Shown: positions 43,194-54,613, counted from the first letter of the stretch. The stretch is DNA of 64,000 bases from Unio delphinus (GCA_029339505.1 JAQISU010000182.1:1907501-1971500), one strand, 5' to 3'. Notes: generated from the letters alone by a model not told the origin. Numbers and translations: made by a program.

Positions 43194-43365
43194 GTCCGCG
43201 AACAAAAACATGATTAAATCAGATGGTATATTTCCACTTCTCGCTGCGTTACCATCACTAATTGCCGTCGCCACCCCTGCAGTTGCTAAAGCTGCCGCTC
43301 TTGGAGCTGTTGGTACCGCCGCTGGGATGGCACTAAAGAAAGCAACTGGGCGCGGACACAAATAA
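42904..43365 (+). CDS. pX-like virion protein of the Polinton-like element, with (CT)n expansion
   Basis: This is an uninterrupted 153-codon frame. Its N-terminal half is basic with a repeated short pattern (IPSQIRKLQSDIAKKCR and TASQIKHFNDASKDKRGVQV). The C-terminal part is hydrophobic and Ala/Gly-rich (FPLLAALPSLIAVATPAVAK, then ALGAVGTAAGMALKKATGRG). This layout matches the small hydrophobic core proteins found beside the protease in Polintons and adintoviruses. Between the halves a (CT)n tract of about 44 units encodes a Leu-Ser repeat of about 30 residues without breaking the frame. It is first in the gene row, directly before the protease. Functional status is doubtful. Confidence 0.65.
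43104..43192. repeat. (CT)n microsatellite inside the pX-like frame
   Basis: About 44 TC units without interruption. Confidence 0.97.
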
Positions 43366-43379
43366 AGAGACGATCAGTA

Positions 43380-43871
43380 GCAGGAAAGGGTCTAAGACTA
43401 CCAGGAACTCCCTATTCATGGTACAGCGGAAACGGCATGAGACTACCAGGGACAGTTTACTAACTCCGCTATCAAATTTTGATTTACTTGATGCTGCTAA
43501 AAAAAATAGCGATAAAAAACTTTACAGGTGTTTTTATGCGAGATCAATTACCACAACAACCAAACAGCACTGAAACCGGTATCATTAATCTCGATAACAG
43601 CACCGGACCTAGAACTCACTGGGTTGTATACGCGATTGATCCATGTTTTTTTTATTCATATGGGTTAGCGCCACTTAAAGAATTTATGCGTTATACACAT
43701 CAATTAAAAATTTCTCGCTGGTACTCCACGCTACTGACACAGAAAATGACCGACCCACCAATATGTGGCCTAGAAGTATTAAATGTACTTAGTGCTATAT
43801 CAACATCAACTAAACCACCCCATAAAACCGTACACGAATATACGAGTAATCGCTTTTTAGAGAGATCTTAA
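43380..43871 (+). pseudogene. Adenain-like cysteine protease of the Polinton-like element (decayed)
   Basis: The frame from 43479 encodes KIAIKNFTGVFMRDQLP, then GIINLD, GPRTHWVVYAID and the PPICGLEVLNVLSA region. These match the family of adenovirus-type maturation proteases carried by Polintons: the His of THWV (residue 47) and the Cys of PPICG (96) are in the catalytic positions. Where the family has an acidic residue before SYG this copy reads FFYSYG, so the acid seems lost next to a T run. Upstream, a repeated RLPGT-Y motif (43395-43460) and an A8 run near 43500 suggest that the true N-terminus is in shifted frames. It is not expected to be active. Confidence 0.75.
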
Positions 43872-43880
43872 AATATAATG

Positions 43881-44961
43881 ATTGATATTTGGGGAAGATC
43901 TCTCTCAAATCTGAAAAAAAAACACCGCGGAAATATCTGCAACCAATGATGTAAAAAAAAATAATCGAAGATGAAATATCCGAGATATTAAACCTCGCAA
44001 GTGTGGATCCAAAAGAAATAGTTGTATTTCAAGACAAACAAGGGAAATTGAAACGAGTAATGTTTCTCTGAATGATATTCTTGTTAAAATAAATGGAGTA
44101 ACTGAAAATTCGTTAGGGGTGTTTGATTCCACTGGTAAGATTAAGCTAGGAGTTCTTTTACCAACTGTGATAGATTATATCAACAATCGAGTAAAAAAAA
44201 TCCGGTGACTCAATGACACGCCCCCTCGACATGAACTCTAATAAAATAACCACACTTGGCGATCCAACACTTGATACTGATGCTGTGATAAAACATTATG
44301 TAGATGATAAACTTACAACGCTGCAAGCTGAGCATAAAACGACAGATAATAAACTATCAACGTTGCGATCTGGGATTAAAACCACAGATGATAAACTTAC
44401 AAAGCTGCAAGCTGAGCATAAAACCAGAGATGATAAACTAATAACAATAAGAGCTGAGTATGATATTCATGTAGGTGCGTTTTTGCAAACCTCCGTAGGA
44501 ATTTTAGAAAATCAGATGAAACCATGGATAAAATCTTTGGTACTTTGATGACTGTCCCAATGAAACTTTCTGATATTAAAACAGCTATTGATACAATTAA
44601 ACAAACACAGGACAATATCGTTAGTGATTTTCCTGCTATCGCAACCCGGCTTGATAAAATTAAAATTCCACACAAACAAAATATTAATACCGTGTACTCG
44701 ACATATCAAGGATCTTTTGACTAGACACCTCAAGATAATATTATTAATATTACCGCTGAAGTCAGAGGTATCTATAGATTGACCCTGCTTTCAGGAGTAC
44801 AGTTTATTGTGTCATCGGTTACATCTACGGGAATTAATACTGCAAGTGCAATAATAGATAATGGCCCCATGAGAACATTTACAGTAACCTTTGTCAGTAG
44901 TAATTTAGCTCGGGCATCAATGACATACTAAGTAGAATTTGTAATTGATTTAAGTAAATAG
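43881..44961 (+). pseudogene. Fibre-like coiled-coil protein of the Polinton-like element (decayed)
   Basis: Several shifted frames together resemble a receptor-fibre type protein. An N-terminal piece starts near 43881 (MIDIWGRSLS). Then comes the frame 44213-44548 with PLDMNSNKITTLGDPTLDTD and AVIKHYVDDKL, a motif common in phage-like tail fibres and Polinton fibre genes. It is followed by about four 14-residue coiled-coil repeats (DDKLTxLQAEHKTT type). A shift near 44520 leads to frame 44524-44724, which after a TAG continues as a beta-rich stretch (NIINITAEVRGIYRLTLLSG) to a stop at 44961. Poly-A runs are the likely sites of frame loss. Confidence 0.6.
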
Positions 44962-44977
44962 TATAATGAATGTCTAA

Positions 44978-45422
44978 CAGTATCGATATGATCAAGTCCG
45001 TGAGTTTCAAACTAAACTAAAAACTCTTATTGACGAGTATACCGCAAAGATAAAAAAAAATACCACAGGCAAATTACCAGAGTTGATATTATTGTTTATT
45101 CGGTTTCAAGTGTAATTGCTGGAACTGGTATAATGTTATCAGCGATAACAGCACTGGCACCTGTAGTAGTCACAATTTGTGTGTCATCGGCGACAACAAT
45201 TACAGAAATTCCTAGCATCATCATAAAAAAAAAAATATCCACATGCAGTCAGAATAAACTACACTTAGAAACATTCATCAAACCTGGTGCTGCGACATGG
45301 ACTATAACAAATTCAGAAATTTCTTTAGTCATGCTCAGTCAATTCCACATGGATTTGTAAGTATAAATTTGCATGACTCTAGATCAAGATATCGTATCGG
45401 ACTTGATAAAATACTTGGTTGA
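44978..45422 (+). pseudogene. Hydrophobic virion-type protein remnant
   Basis: An initial frame reads YDQVREFQTKLKTLIDEYTA. After an A-run frameshift (about 45050) it continues as VDIIVYSVSSVIAGTGIMLS and ITALAPVVVTICVSS, a strongly hydrophobic segment able to span a membrane, and then a Lys-rich stretch. A further frame ends at 45422 (HGFVSINLHDSRSRYRIGLD). I recognise the layout as that of a Polinton accessory or structural gene but cannot name it. Confidence 0.45.
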
Positions 45423-45429
45423 AACCAAA

Positions 45430-45700
45430 ATTGTCATTTTTTTATTTTGTCTGAAATAGTTTCGGTCTCCATAAAGGTTTGAAAACTTGGTTTGTTCACC
45501 CTTTTTAGTTTTGTCTAAATTAGTTTCGGTCTCCGTTGAGGTTTGAAAACTTGGTCTGTTCACCCTTTTTAGTTTTGTCTGAATTAGTTTCGGTCTCCGT
45601 TGAGGTTTGAAAACTTGGTCGGTTCACCCCTTTAGTTTGTCTGAATTAGTTTCGGTCTCCGTAGAGGCCTTATTTTTGTTTGAAAACTTGGTCTGTTCAC
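45430..45700 (-). repeat. 64-bp subterminal tandem repeat
   Basis: About 4.3 copies of a 64-bp unit containing tttcggtctccgttgagg and gaaaacttggtctgttcacc (starts at 45477, 45541, 45605, 45678). The last is lengthened by nine bases. The left end of the element carries only one inverted copy. Confidence 0.93.
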
Positions 45701-45713
45701 CCTTCTTGCTGCT
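45615..45713. repeat. Right terminal inverted repeat
   Basis: Pairs with 42707-42805. It ends TTCTTGCTGCT and is followed by AACCC. Confidence 0.88.
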
Positions 45714-45718
45714 AACCC

Positions 45719-48548
45719 TCTTGTTTAAATCACTATCCAACAATGTTGCTTTATTGTATGTTGCATGCGTAACCATGCAGTTTTTGTGGTAGTATAATAA
45801 CAAATTATAGAAGAAAAAATTAAAAATCATATATTTATATACAATTTATAATGATTACACATTTTTTAAACATAGAACATAGAAGCTAGAACTTAACAAA
45901 TCGCTAAGAATTAAATTACGTCCTCAAGAAGATTGAAAATACAAACCTCCACAAATTTATGTTAAATGTTCTCTGAATTGTGAAATTTATTTTGAAATTT
46001 TCCGCAATGAACCAAGTCAGTGATTACTGTCAACGTAATTACTTCATGTCATTTGTAAACGTTTTTTTCAAGTAAATGTTTTTCTTTATTTTGAATTAAA
46101 CAATAATGTCATTTCTTGCTATCAAACAAAATGCTATTCCAAAACCCAAAACATTTCAAACTATTTCGAAAACTAATAACCGTGGTAAAAATTGTGATAA
46201 ACCTTAAAATCATCATATTGCATTTCCAATCGTCATATTTTCATTTCACAGAATGCAATTAATTATCCCAAATGCAGTGAACCCGTTGCCATGGAAATAC
46301 GAGAGATTGTCATAACAAATACAGTTGTTTTGTGCATATATCTTTTTGGGTACAAGCACTACTGTATTTGTCAGCATGAAACAAGTCTCAGCTATTGTAG
46401 TCAGCTGTCCTTTTTTACCATCAGAGAAGTGCTATTAATAACTCTTCATCCCTTGATATATCTTCATGAAAACGTGACATGCTTTTCAATCATCGCCAGA
46501 TAGTGTGCCCAGTAAAACATGGAATGTGATTCATTATTAATTAACAGTCATTTCCTTATTTTCTTAAATTGAAGTTTCACTTCAATAAGTTTTGTACATT
46601 GCATAACTGTTAAAAAATTAGCAATTAAACCCTATGGTCATCTAAGTCGTTGTCCATCACCTCCGAGAATTAGTACTAGAGACCCAAGACTAGTTTCTAC
46701 CTTTTTCTTCTGATTGCGTTGTAATCTCTTCAAGTACGTAAGCTAAGGGAGCGGACTATATGTGAAAGCTCAAACGTATTACAGTGTAACGTCATCGGTA
46801 CAATATGACGTTTGCCCACATGACACTTAGCACGACGTCGTTCTTGTTTTCCATCTCTGAAAGTTAAGAGTGATTACGTTTTCCACTCACCGGGGTGTTT
46901 TACAAAATCATCACGCTCTACACGAAAGACACATAAGAGCAAGCTTCACAGTAAATGCAATAAAAATTAAGTGTGGTAAAGTTACCAAGGAGTACGTATT
47001 CTCAAGCTGAAATTCTCACTCATTCTAAGATCTTTTCACTGTGATAATGATTTTATGCTGCTAATGGGAAGTAACGCATTGTGACGTATGCATCTATTTG
47101 TCTCTTTATAGTGGGTTATTTCCCCTTGATATGAAGTTGGCTCTACCATTCTGCAGTGAATTTGATGTTGTGGTGGCTTCTTGTGAAAACAGTACAATGT
47201 TTTATAACTTTGTGATATATTATTTATATTTTATATTGCATGCACTTTTCGTGCAGAATCGAAATAGTATTAATGAAATGCCAAAGGTAATATCCGAATC
47301 ATTCTCTATTTTGAGTGATGGAACACAAGTATGGTGGCGTAATAAGGTTCCTCGTGATCAGAAATCTTGACAATTTAGTGATGTCACAATTTAACGTGTC
47401 TGATGTACCACATTTAATTTGATTCCATTATGCTCTTTTTTATACTAAAAATTAATTGATATAAAACAAAGTGAATCAGTCACACTTCCCTCTACTAATC
47501 AGCGGTTAAGAATCCATGTGTGTGTGTGTGTGATTTGGATTTTTGGCGTAGTTTTAAAAATGTTTCAGTCATATCTCTATAATGATAATGTCTGCAGTAT
47601 GGCAGTTTCTAGTGATGTCTAGCTATGGGGCATCATACCACATACATGAAGCATGTCCCACTCATTTCGATCGTAATGATCATTTATAAACAACATATTT
47701 CATAGTTAATATTTGCCCAAGATCATCAATTCTGTTTTGGAATAGTGTTGCTATAAATATGTTGTTGGCAAGATTGACAACGAACCTGTGTACGGTTGAG
47801 TACTGCGACATATTTCACGCGGGAATCAATGTGAAATGTCATGTGGGGACGAATTGCGACAAAGACTCGTAAACGAGTCGTGGAAATGTAAATAAGGAGA
47901 GAAGTAACTATTATTCATAGTCCTATTTGTATTGCTGTTCTTTTTAATTTTCGGTTAACAGAAGTAATTTATTATTTCATTAATATTTATTTTGAGATTA
48001 TTTGTTTCTTGAAATTATTTAATTGAATTACAAAAACGTGCTCATGTGGCTTTTGGGGTTAAACACTAATTGGAATTATTGTGAGTTCATTTTATGACCG
48101 TCTAGACAACGTCAATCGGATACTTCAAGACTTGGCACTTCAACTCAGTCAAGGGTATTGGTACAGTACCACATTCTGTTAGGATTGTTTTAGACTTATT
48201 CATAATATTGTAACTTGGTTTTGCTTCTTTCTGTTATTTAGTTTAACACCATATATTTGTAACAATTGGAAGCCACACTCTTGCTTTTGACAATATATGT
48301 CTGTGTGATCTTGCACAATATAATATTTAAATTTTACAGAGGACTGGAGTTGATTCCGAAATAAAGGAATGAAACAAATCATCTCTTTCTACATGTATAT
48401 ATGTGATTCTTTCACTCATAAAACCTTTATTTGTGTTTTCGATTAATATAGTTCCTCACAACCTTCAATACTTTCTCAAAGGGAATATTCTTTACAATGT
48501 CGCCTATAAACTGTTGTTCTATATGAGGACTCCTCTAAATCCAAGCGG
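45719..48548. other. Gene-free stretch
   Basis: No supported gene. Short open frames (for example 46291-46503 and 47098-47370) match nothing I know. An LTR-like 3' motif (gttttgcttctttctgttat) near 48220 recalls similar sequence at 52150. Confidence 0.6.
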
Positions 48549-48749
48549 TTACTTATAAAGTTCACGACCTATCTTTTGGCGTACTCGGTGTATGGTGATA
48601 GCATTTGACAATTTGAGAATACCTCTGGTTTCTTTGTAAATGATTCTAAACATTCTCTTAGCACCACCTATGCGCGCAAGACGACGGATATAATGTTTAG
48701 TAGTGCCCTGGATGATGTCACGAAGCACATTTATGTGACGCTTAGCTTT
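48549..48749 (-). pseudogene. Histone H4 pseudogene
   Basis: On the minus strand the frame reads [20 protein letters not shown], then [20 protein letters not shown] and TRGILK, unmistakably the core of histone H4 (alpha-1 to alpha-2) with roughly 70% identity. After this the frame is shifted: a different frame gives YTEYAKR, matching the next H4 block, and about a dozen residues between are missing. The N-terminal tail is unrecognisable, with a stop before KAKRH. H4 is normally near-invariant, so this level of change plus frame loss marks a dead copy. No other histone gene or stem-loop terminator was seen beside it. Confidence 0.85.
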
Positions 48750-49823
48750 TCAATATTTTGTCACGTCAAGATATTGTCCGCTATTGGTATCCGCACTTAC
48801 TGCTCGATTTCCAACTGCAAACGTAATAACAAGCCCATCCATCTAGCCTAAATTAAGGTCATATACAGCCAGCCATTCGATCTTGTACGACCGGTTAATG
48901 TCGGCACAAACTGAAACAGCAGCTACCACTCGACGAGTTTAAGCACCTGATGAGTGCAAGCACTGATTTCCGGGATTATCAGCTGTGTACACCTTGCATC
49001 TACTAATTTTCCACACCTACTGCATGCAAACACGTTCTTTGCGATTAATGTTGGGTGCATACCAAGCCCACATATCAGTCGGATTATACACTACTAAAAA
49101 CCGCGAACCTAATTTAAACACTCACACGTACAATTTGTCCAGCAACAATGCAAAGAGTCTAGTAAACATCTCGACATAATTTATAGATTATTTTGCGTTT
49201 CAATTGTATTGCTGTCGATATAATTTATAGATTATTTTGCGTTTCAATTGTATTGCTGTCGATACATATGTGAGACCATATATAAGGAATACCGAAAATC
49301 TAGACCCAAACAAGGAAAGAAAAGGAAACCAGACAAAAGTAATATGGCAGGCGTATGCATGAAGGACATACAGTAAGATCGGCGCCTTGAGACTGTTGCG
49401 TAGGAAATAGGTTGTGCAAGCATGAATGAATTGACGATTTTTACTTATTTCTTCCATCAAGGAAGTGACGCATCTTTGTCACAGCGTGAATGGATGTCAC
49501 TTTAAATTTAAGATTATCTTCCTCCTTTGTTGTTTATACCAATAGTGAGGGCAGTTATCAAAGTCTGTACTACATGTTTGTCTTACGAGTGTCGGCCCTT
49601 GTTATCTTTGCTGTTCTGATTATCTATTGTTGTTAGTGATCTGGTTTGTACGCATGCTGATCATAGCTTCCTTGTTTTTGTCATTATTTCATTATCTATG
49701 TACCACTGTTTATTTACATATAGTACACATGGACACAAAACTATGCAGAAAAATTTGGAGTTTAAAAAAATGTGCATTTAAGCACAGCAAAAGAAATTCG
49801 TTCATCGATGTCTTACAGGGGAC
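48750..49823. other. Gene-free stretch with a 44-bp duplication
   Basis: No gene is supported. A 44-bp unit is duplicated in tandem at 49177-49264. A minus-strand open stretch upstream of the H4 relic (about 48775-48930) is not recognised. Confidence 0.6.
49177..49264. repeat. 44-bp tandem duplication
   Basis: Two essentially identical copies of taatttatagattattttg plus 24 more bases, period 44. Confidence 0.95.
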
Positions 49824-51211
49824 CTTTAGGCCTAGTTCGAGTTTCCTCTGACCCTTTCCACCCCATTTTTTGATATTTGGACATTCATGTTGGGGTGTAG
49901 GGTCAGAGCGCATTCCCTATCAAAAAGTTGGAATTCGCCGACGATTACTTGCCTGCCCAGCAAACTTAAACGATCTTTCATCGAGATATTCCTGATTGAA
50001 ATCGATAGGAATATGATTTATTTTCTAAAAAATCGCGAAAATAATATTCGTTATGTCTTTAATCTGCTGATAGACGAGACGAAAGTACATCGTTGCTGAA
50101 ATTTGACCTGGATCTGGCCATTTGTATTCTTAGTCACGTGACGGCACAACAGAGGCGTAGCGATGATATTTTGCGCCCGGGGACAAACTATAAAATGGGC
50201 GCCCCAGCGATCTTGTGACAGATTTATTACCCTTGTTTTCTTATTATAATGTAACGTTGCAAACCTCATTTTGGCGCCCCTGTACCTTGGCGCCCGGGGA
50301 CATATGTACCCCCGCCCCCCCTCGCTACGCCTCTGCGGCACAAATCTCGCAACTTACATGTCCATGACATCAGAGGTCATACTGTCACGTGATATCAACA
50401 ATAGTGTTGCTGTAGGAAAACAAATCCAACATAAAACTGAGCGTCAGCTAATTTTTGTTTAGAAAAACGAAGAAAAATAAAGTTCCCAGACTATTTATTG
50501 CAAAAACAACGACCGAAAAATGTAAAAATAAATGTAAATGTTGCAGCAATTTGAGGAAAACCGATTCATTACGCAGAGAGCATTGCAAGGTACAAGGTGT
50601 CACGTGCTACAAACAAAAACATCGCTGACACGTGCTCGGTACTTCTTGAAAATAGTTTTCTCCACCCATCTGCGATACTGGCACGATTCTGGTCGTTGAT
50701 CACAGAATCAATATGTTTAGAATAAATTGTGCATTATATTTTTGTTAACTATTAAGCGGCTACTTTATAAAATGTTCAAATTATATGTACAACAACTTTG
50801 TTTATTGTCGATAGCACGTGACAATATGACCTCTGATGTCATGGACATGTAGGTTGCGAGATTTGTGCCGTCACATGACTAAGAATACAAATGGCCAGAT
50901 CCAGGTCAAATTTCAGCAACGATGTACTTTCGTTTCGTCTCGTCTATCAGCAGATTAAAGACATAACGAATGCTGTTTTCTCGATTTTTTTAGAAAATAA
51001 ATCATATTCCTATCGATTTCAATCAGGAATATCTCGATGAAAGATCGTTTAAGTTTGCTGGGCAGGCAAGTAATCGGCTACCCCATGCTGGTGTCGGCGA
51101 ATTCCAACTTTTTGATAGGGAATGCGCTCTGACCCTACACCCCAGCATGAATGTCCAAATATCAAAAAATGGGGTGGAAAGGGTCAGAGGAAACTCGGAC
51201 TACTTTAGGCC
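49824..51211. mobile_element. Foldback (Mutator-like) element with long inverted arms
   Basis: The element proper is 49833-51202 (1370 bp), flanked by the 9-bp duplication CTTTAGGCC (49824-49832 and 51203-51211). It begins TAGTTCGAGTTTCC. Its two arms of about 385-392 bp pair almost perfectly: 49833-50149 plus 50344-50412 on the left, 50811-51202 on the right. The right arm has a small extra insertion of about 16 bp. The 400-bp centre holds no ORF. A 9-bp duplication with very long inverted repeats is typical of Mutator-like (MULE) non-autonomous elements. The left arm is interrupted by a hAT MITE. Confidence 0.88.
50150..50335. mobile_element. hAT MITE nested in the foldback element
   Basis: This 186-bp element has terminal inverted repeats CAGAGGCGTAGCGA / TCGCTACGCCTCTG and an exact 8-bp duplication CGGCACAA (50142-50149, 50336-50343). 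CAG ends and 8-bp duplications are hAT hallmarks. The other arm of the host element preserves the uninterrupted site. It is GC-rich (gcgcccggggaca) against an AT-rich background and has no coding capacity. Confidence 0.93.
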
Positions 51212-54200
51212 CAAGAGGATGTTGGACATTACAGGAAGAGGTGCTGCACAATGGGAGCGAGTAAGAAAAGGATGGGGTCTTATGGTATGCCAAATTGACA
51301 GCATATTTTTTATTGGGTAATAGGGTAGTTCAGAAAAAGTCCTTCTGTTTACACTTTTTTAAGCCGAAAGTGTGTTATTTTACTGCGTCTTTGCTACTTT
51401 AGGTTTTATACTTCACTTGAATTGTATCCATTCGTTTCTAAAATGTTAGGTGCAGATGCCATACAAATATTTTCAATAGTTTTAATATGAACTAGTCTCA
51501 CCGCTTTTTCCGGGACCCGTGTGTGTTGACAATTACAAATAACAAGACCTGTTGACGACTTTGGGTTAATTCCTCATTGGCTGGAGGGTATTGACGATTG
51601 TAAAAGAATTAAGCAATTTCCCATTGTTTGGGCAAGGTTACATGTATAGGTATTTCGAAATAGATTGAGTAGTATGATCTGTCACGTGAGGTATGTTGTG
51701 AAATATAGTCCTAATGGATGGTGTACATAAGGAGAAAACCGAGCAATCAGATTAATTCATATTTTGGAGTCTTATTTCTTGTGATTCTGTTGTAAAATCA
51801 GCATACCTGCTTTATGCTGTACTTAGATATTGTTCAGGAGAAAAAACACGTGCTTGGACTGTTCAGTGGAAATAGAACGTTCTTATTTTTCGAACTATAT
51901 AATTACTCTTTGGTCTATTGTGAAGTATTCAATTCATTTCAGGACAATATCATTGCGACAACATCATGATTCTTGACGGACCAATACATTTCGGGTTTTG
52001 AAATATTTTTTGAACATTTCAATCTTTTGGACCTTCATAAAACATTCTCAAGATTATTGTGGATTCACGTCATAATACTGTAAGGTCCTCTCGATATTCA
52101 TATATAATTGTCATTATTGAATTGTTTGTTAAGCTTTGCAAAACTTGTTGGTTTTGCTTCTATGTGTTACTTAGTTTGTGAACAAAGAGTCGTGATAATC
52201 TGACAAGTGAGCTCATAAACGTCTTTGGAATTTGTATAGCTAGGTCAGAAATGTCCAATTGCCCGTATTCATTCCGCCGTAAAAGAGAATAAATACATTA
52301 TAAATAGGATAATATATAAACAATAGATAGGATGAGAACGCCGGAAAGTAATCGAATTGGCATTGACGTTATTGAATCGTGTAAATAAAATGCAAGTATC
52401 TTTATATTTTGCTACTGTCTATATGTTTTTGTTTTTGCTACGAATGGGTGCACTTCCCTTGCCACAGAGATTACTAGAGATTAGACATAATGAAGGACAC
52501 ATACAAAGTTCATTCCTGTCGTTGTTCCACTACGCTCTGGAAATATTCAAATTATATTTTCTTACCCATGACAGATTGTGACTTTTTTATATTGTTTTTG
52601 TTGTTGTTGTTGTTGTTTTTGTACACCTATGCCTATTCTATTACTTTGAAGATTTGAGACCAAAAATTCAAATTCAATTTGAATGCGTTTAACTTTAATT
52701 AGCAACTGATTAAATAAAAGCTGAATCCAATTTCAGCTTGTGTGGAATTGGTTTAATGTTTTACTCAATATTATGCCACCGTTTCCATCATTGAAGTCAG
52801 TGTTTATGCATATTTAGTGACATTAGTTAAACAATCTCAATAATTTATCACATAATGAGATTAACAACCATTAACATTTGTTTTGGTACTTATTATTGTT
52901 CATAATAATTTTGAATAATGGGTAGACAAATACAGTATTAATCGTCCGTTGCAGAAACATTCTCTGGTATAGCTTTTCCTCCTTGCCGCACAGTCACACT
53001 GTTGACCTCGTGTTGCCAAAGTTGAATGTATCATTAATGATCTCACTATCTGCATCTTAATATCAGAAGGTTTCATATAATTTTGATCTGAGGGACGCAT
53101 CTGATTACCGTATATAATCCGATATACCGGTACATGAAGACACACAATCACCAAGTCATAAAAGATGTATCCTAATATACCGTGTACGCATTATAACTTA
53201 CTCATTTGTTGGACAAAGTTAGATTTTGGTCCCATTGTAATAGAGGTAAGCGCTACGGACAATCTGAATGGCTAAAAGCATCTTTCAGAACTGTTCAGCA
53301 GAAAATGCAAAAGAATGCACTTTTGAGAAAGAATATTTCCCGCACTAAACGCGATAATTGTTTCGTGTCATAAGAAAGGTTCATGGACGTGCTCGTTTGT
53401 TTGTAGATTTGAAGAACTGAACGGAAAAGTGAAAAGGAACTGAGTTACGAGAGTGACCAACAAGGTCAAAGACGTGTAAAGTATAGATCGTATACTCTGC
53501 CAGACAACACGCGAAAGAACATGGTAAATCTTAAAATAAAGAAGTCAAAGCCCGATGTAAAGGATATCTTACAAGTTTCAATCTTTTGGATTGCATCATC
53601 GCTGTATTTGACTATAAAAAGAAGCTGAATTCATTAACTTCATCCACATCAACACTTAAGTAGTTAGAGAAGCAACGACAACAGTACGTGTAGTATGCAA
53701 AATTGTCCCTACAATCGAATTTAAATTTTATATTAGATTTTCCTGGTGTGTTGTGTGATTGTAACAGCTATGGGAAACTTGGGTTTACAATGACACACGG
53801 GCAATGTGGACTAGCAGTTATTTCCTTTCACATCCATCTTTGATGTATACCTGTAGTAGCAACTACAATGACAAAATGGCAGTATCAGTATCTAGCCCCA
53901 GGATACTCGAGGTCACAGCAACCCTTTGTGAGATTTGAAGCCATATTTTTGCCTCGGTGAGTCAACAAAAATTGAAATATGAATACACACGTGTATTAGA
54001 CTTTACCCAGTGATACTTCTCTTTGTGTACTTTTCAGCAACACGTTTCTTGACACAACTGTTTCAAATCTATACGAATGGATCACAAAATCTATTGTCAT
54101 GTGGCTTTGTCAGACATCACTCCCTCACCCCCCCCCCCCCCCCTCCCATTCAAGTCGCATTTTGAGCCGGAGATCAAATCACCTCTCTCATGGAAACTCA

Positions 54201-54607
54201 TGCTCAAATGCGATCCTTGATATTAAAAATCGGTGGCAGCCGATTCCCAATTGAATGTGTATTGCATGAAATTCCTGCATGATATTATTGCAATACTCAG
54301 TATCTCCTCGATACGATTTTGACTGTCTTTGCAACTACGTTTGGCATTGCACTTGGGAACATCGACATATGTGTACTGTTTGAGTACACTCTCACCGTCT
54401 TTAAATGGATTTTTCAAATAGCAAAACTAGAAAGTGTGTTTGCTGTTCTTGTTGAACATGCAGACCTTACACATACCAAAGATATCTGCAACAACAAAAA
54501 CTTTTAAAAGTATTTTCAATACCCCATAGAACTGAACGAATAATTTAATTTGATGTTTGCATACCCCGATGTTGTTGAGTGCAACGAATTTGAAAACAAA
54601 ACGGCTC
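51212..54607. other. Gene-free stretch with a possible LTR relic
   Basis: No gene is supported. Around 51528-52186 the sequence begins TGTTGAC and ends GTGAACA, and its 3' part (cttgttggttttgcttctat) resembles other LTR-like ends in this window. No target duplication was found, so this is tentative. A C16 run lies near 54128. Confidence 0.5.
51528..52186 (+). mobile_element. Possible degraded solo LTR (second family)
   Basis: TG...CA ends with near-complementary TGTTGAC / GTGAACA termini over about 659 bp. The 3' portion has the attgtttgttaagctttgca and ttggttttgcttctatgtgt pattern, also seen in decayed form near 48.22 kb and 9.24 kb. There is no internal domain or clear duplication. Confidence 0.3.
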
Positions 54608-54613
54608 CATTGC

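Larger units (their letters stand above)
42707..45713 (+). mobile_element. Miniature Polinton/Maverick-like element (3.0 kb)
   Basis: The element starts AGCAGCAAGAA and ends TTCTTGCTGCT, with about 100-bp inverted terminal repeats over 85% identical and a TAACCC duplication. AG...CT ends and 6-bp duplications are features of Polintons, the virus-like DNA transposons. It holds remnants of four virion-type genes in one direction: a pX-like hydrophobic protein, an adenain-like protease, a fibre-like coiled-coil protein and a hydrophobic protein. No protein-primed polymerase, integrase, packaging ATPase or major capsid gene is visible; full elements are usually 15-20 kb. It is probably an internally deleted passenger copy, now with broken frames. 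Confidence 0.85.

Noticed and set aside
43095..43361. Minus-strand frame with an Arg-Glu repeat
   Set aside because: Shadow of the CT microsatellite opposite the pX-like frame.
47098..47370. A 90-codon gene
   Set aside because: No family match, no splice partners and no conserved motif; likely chance in AT-rich DNA.
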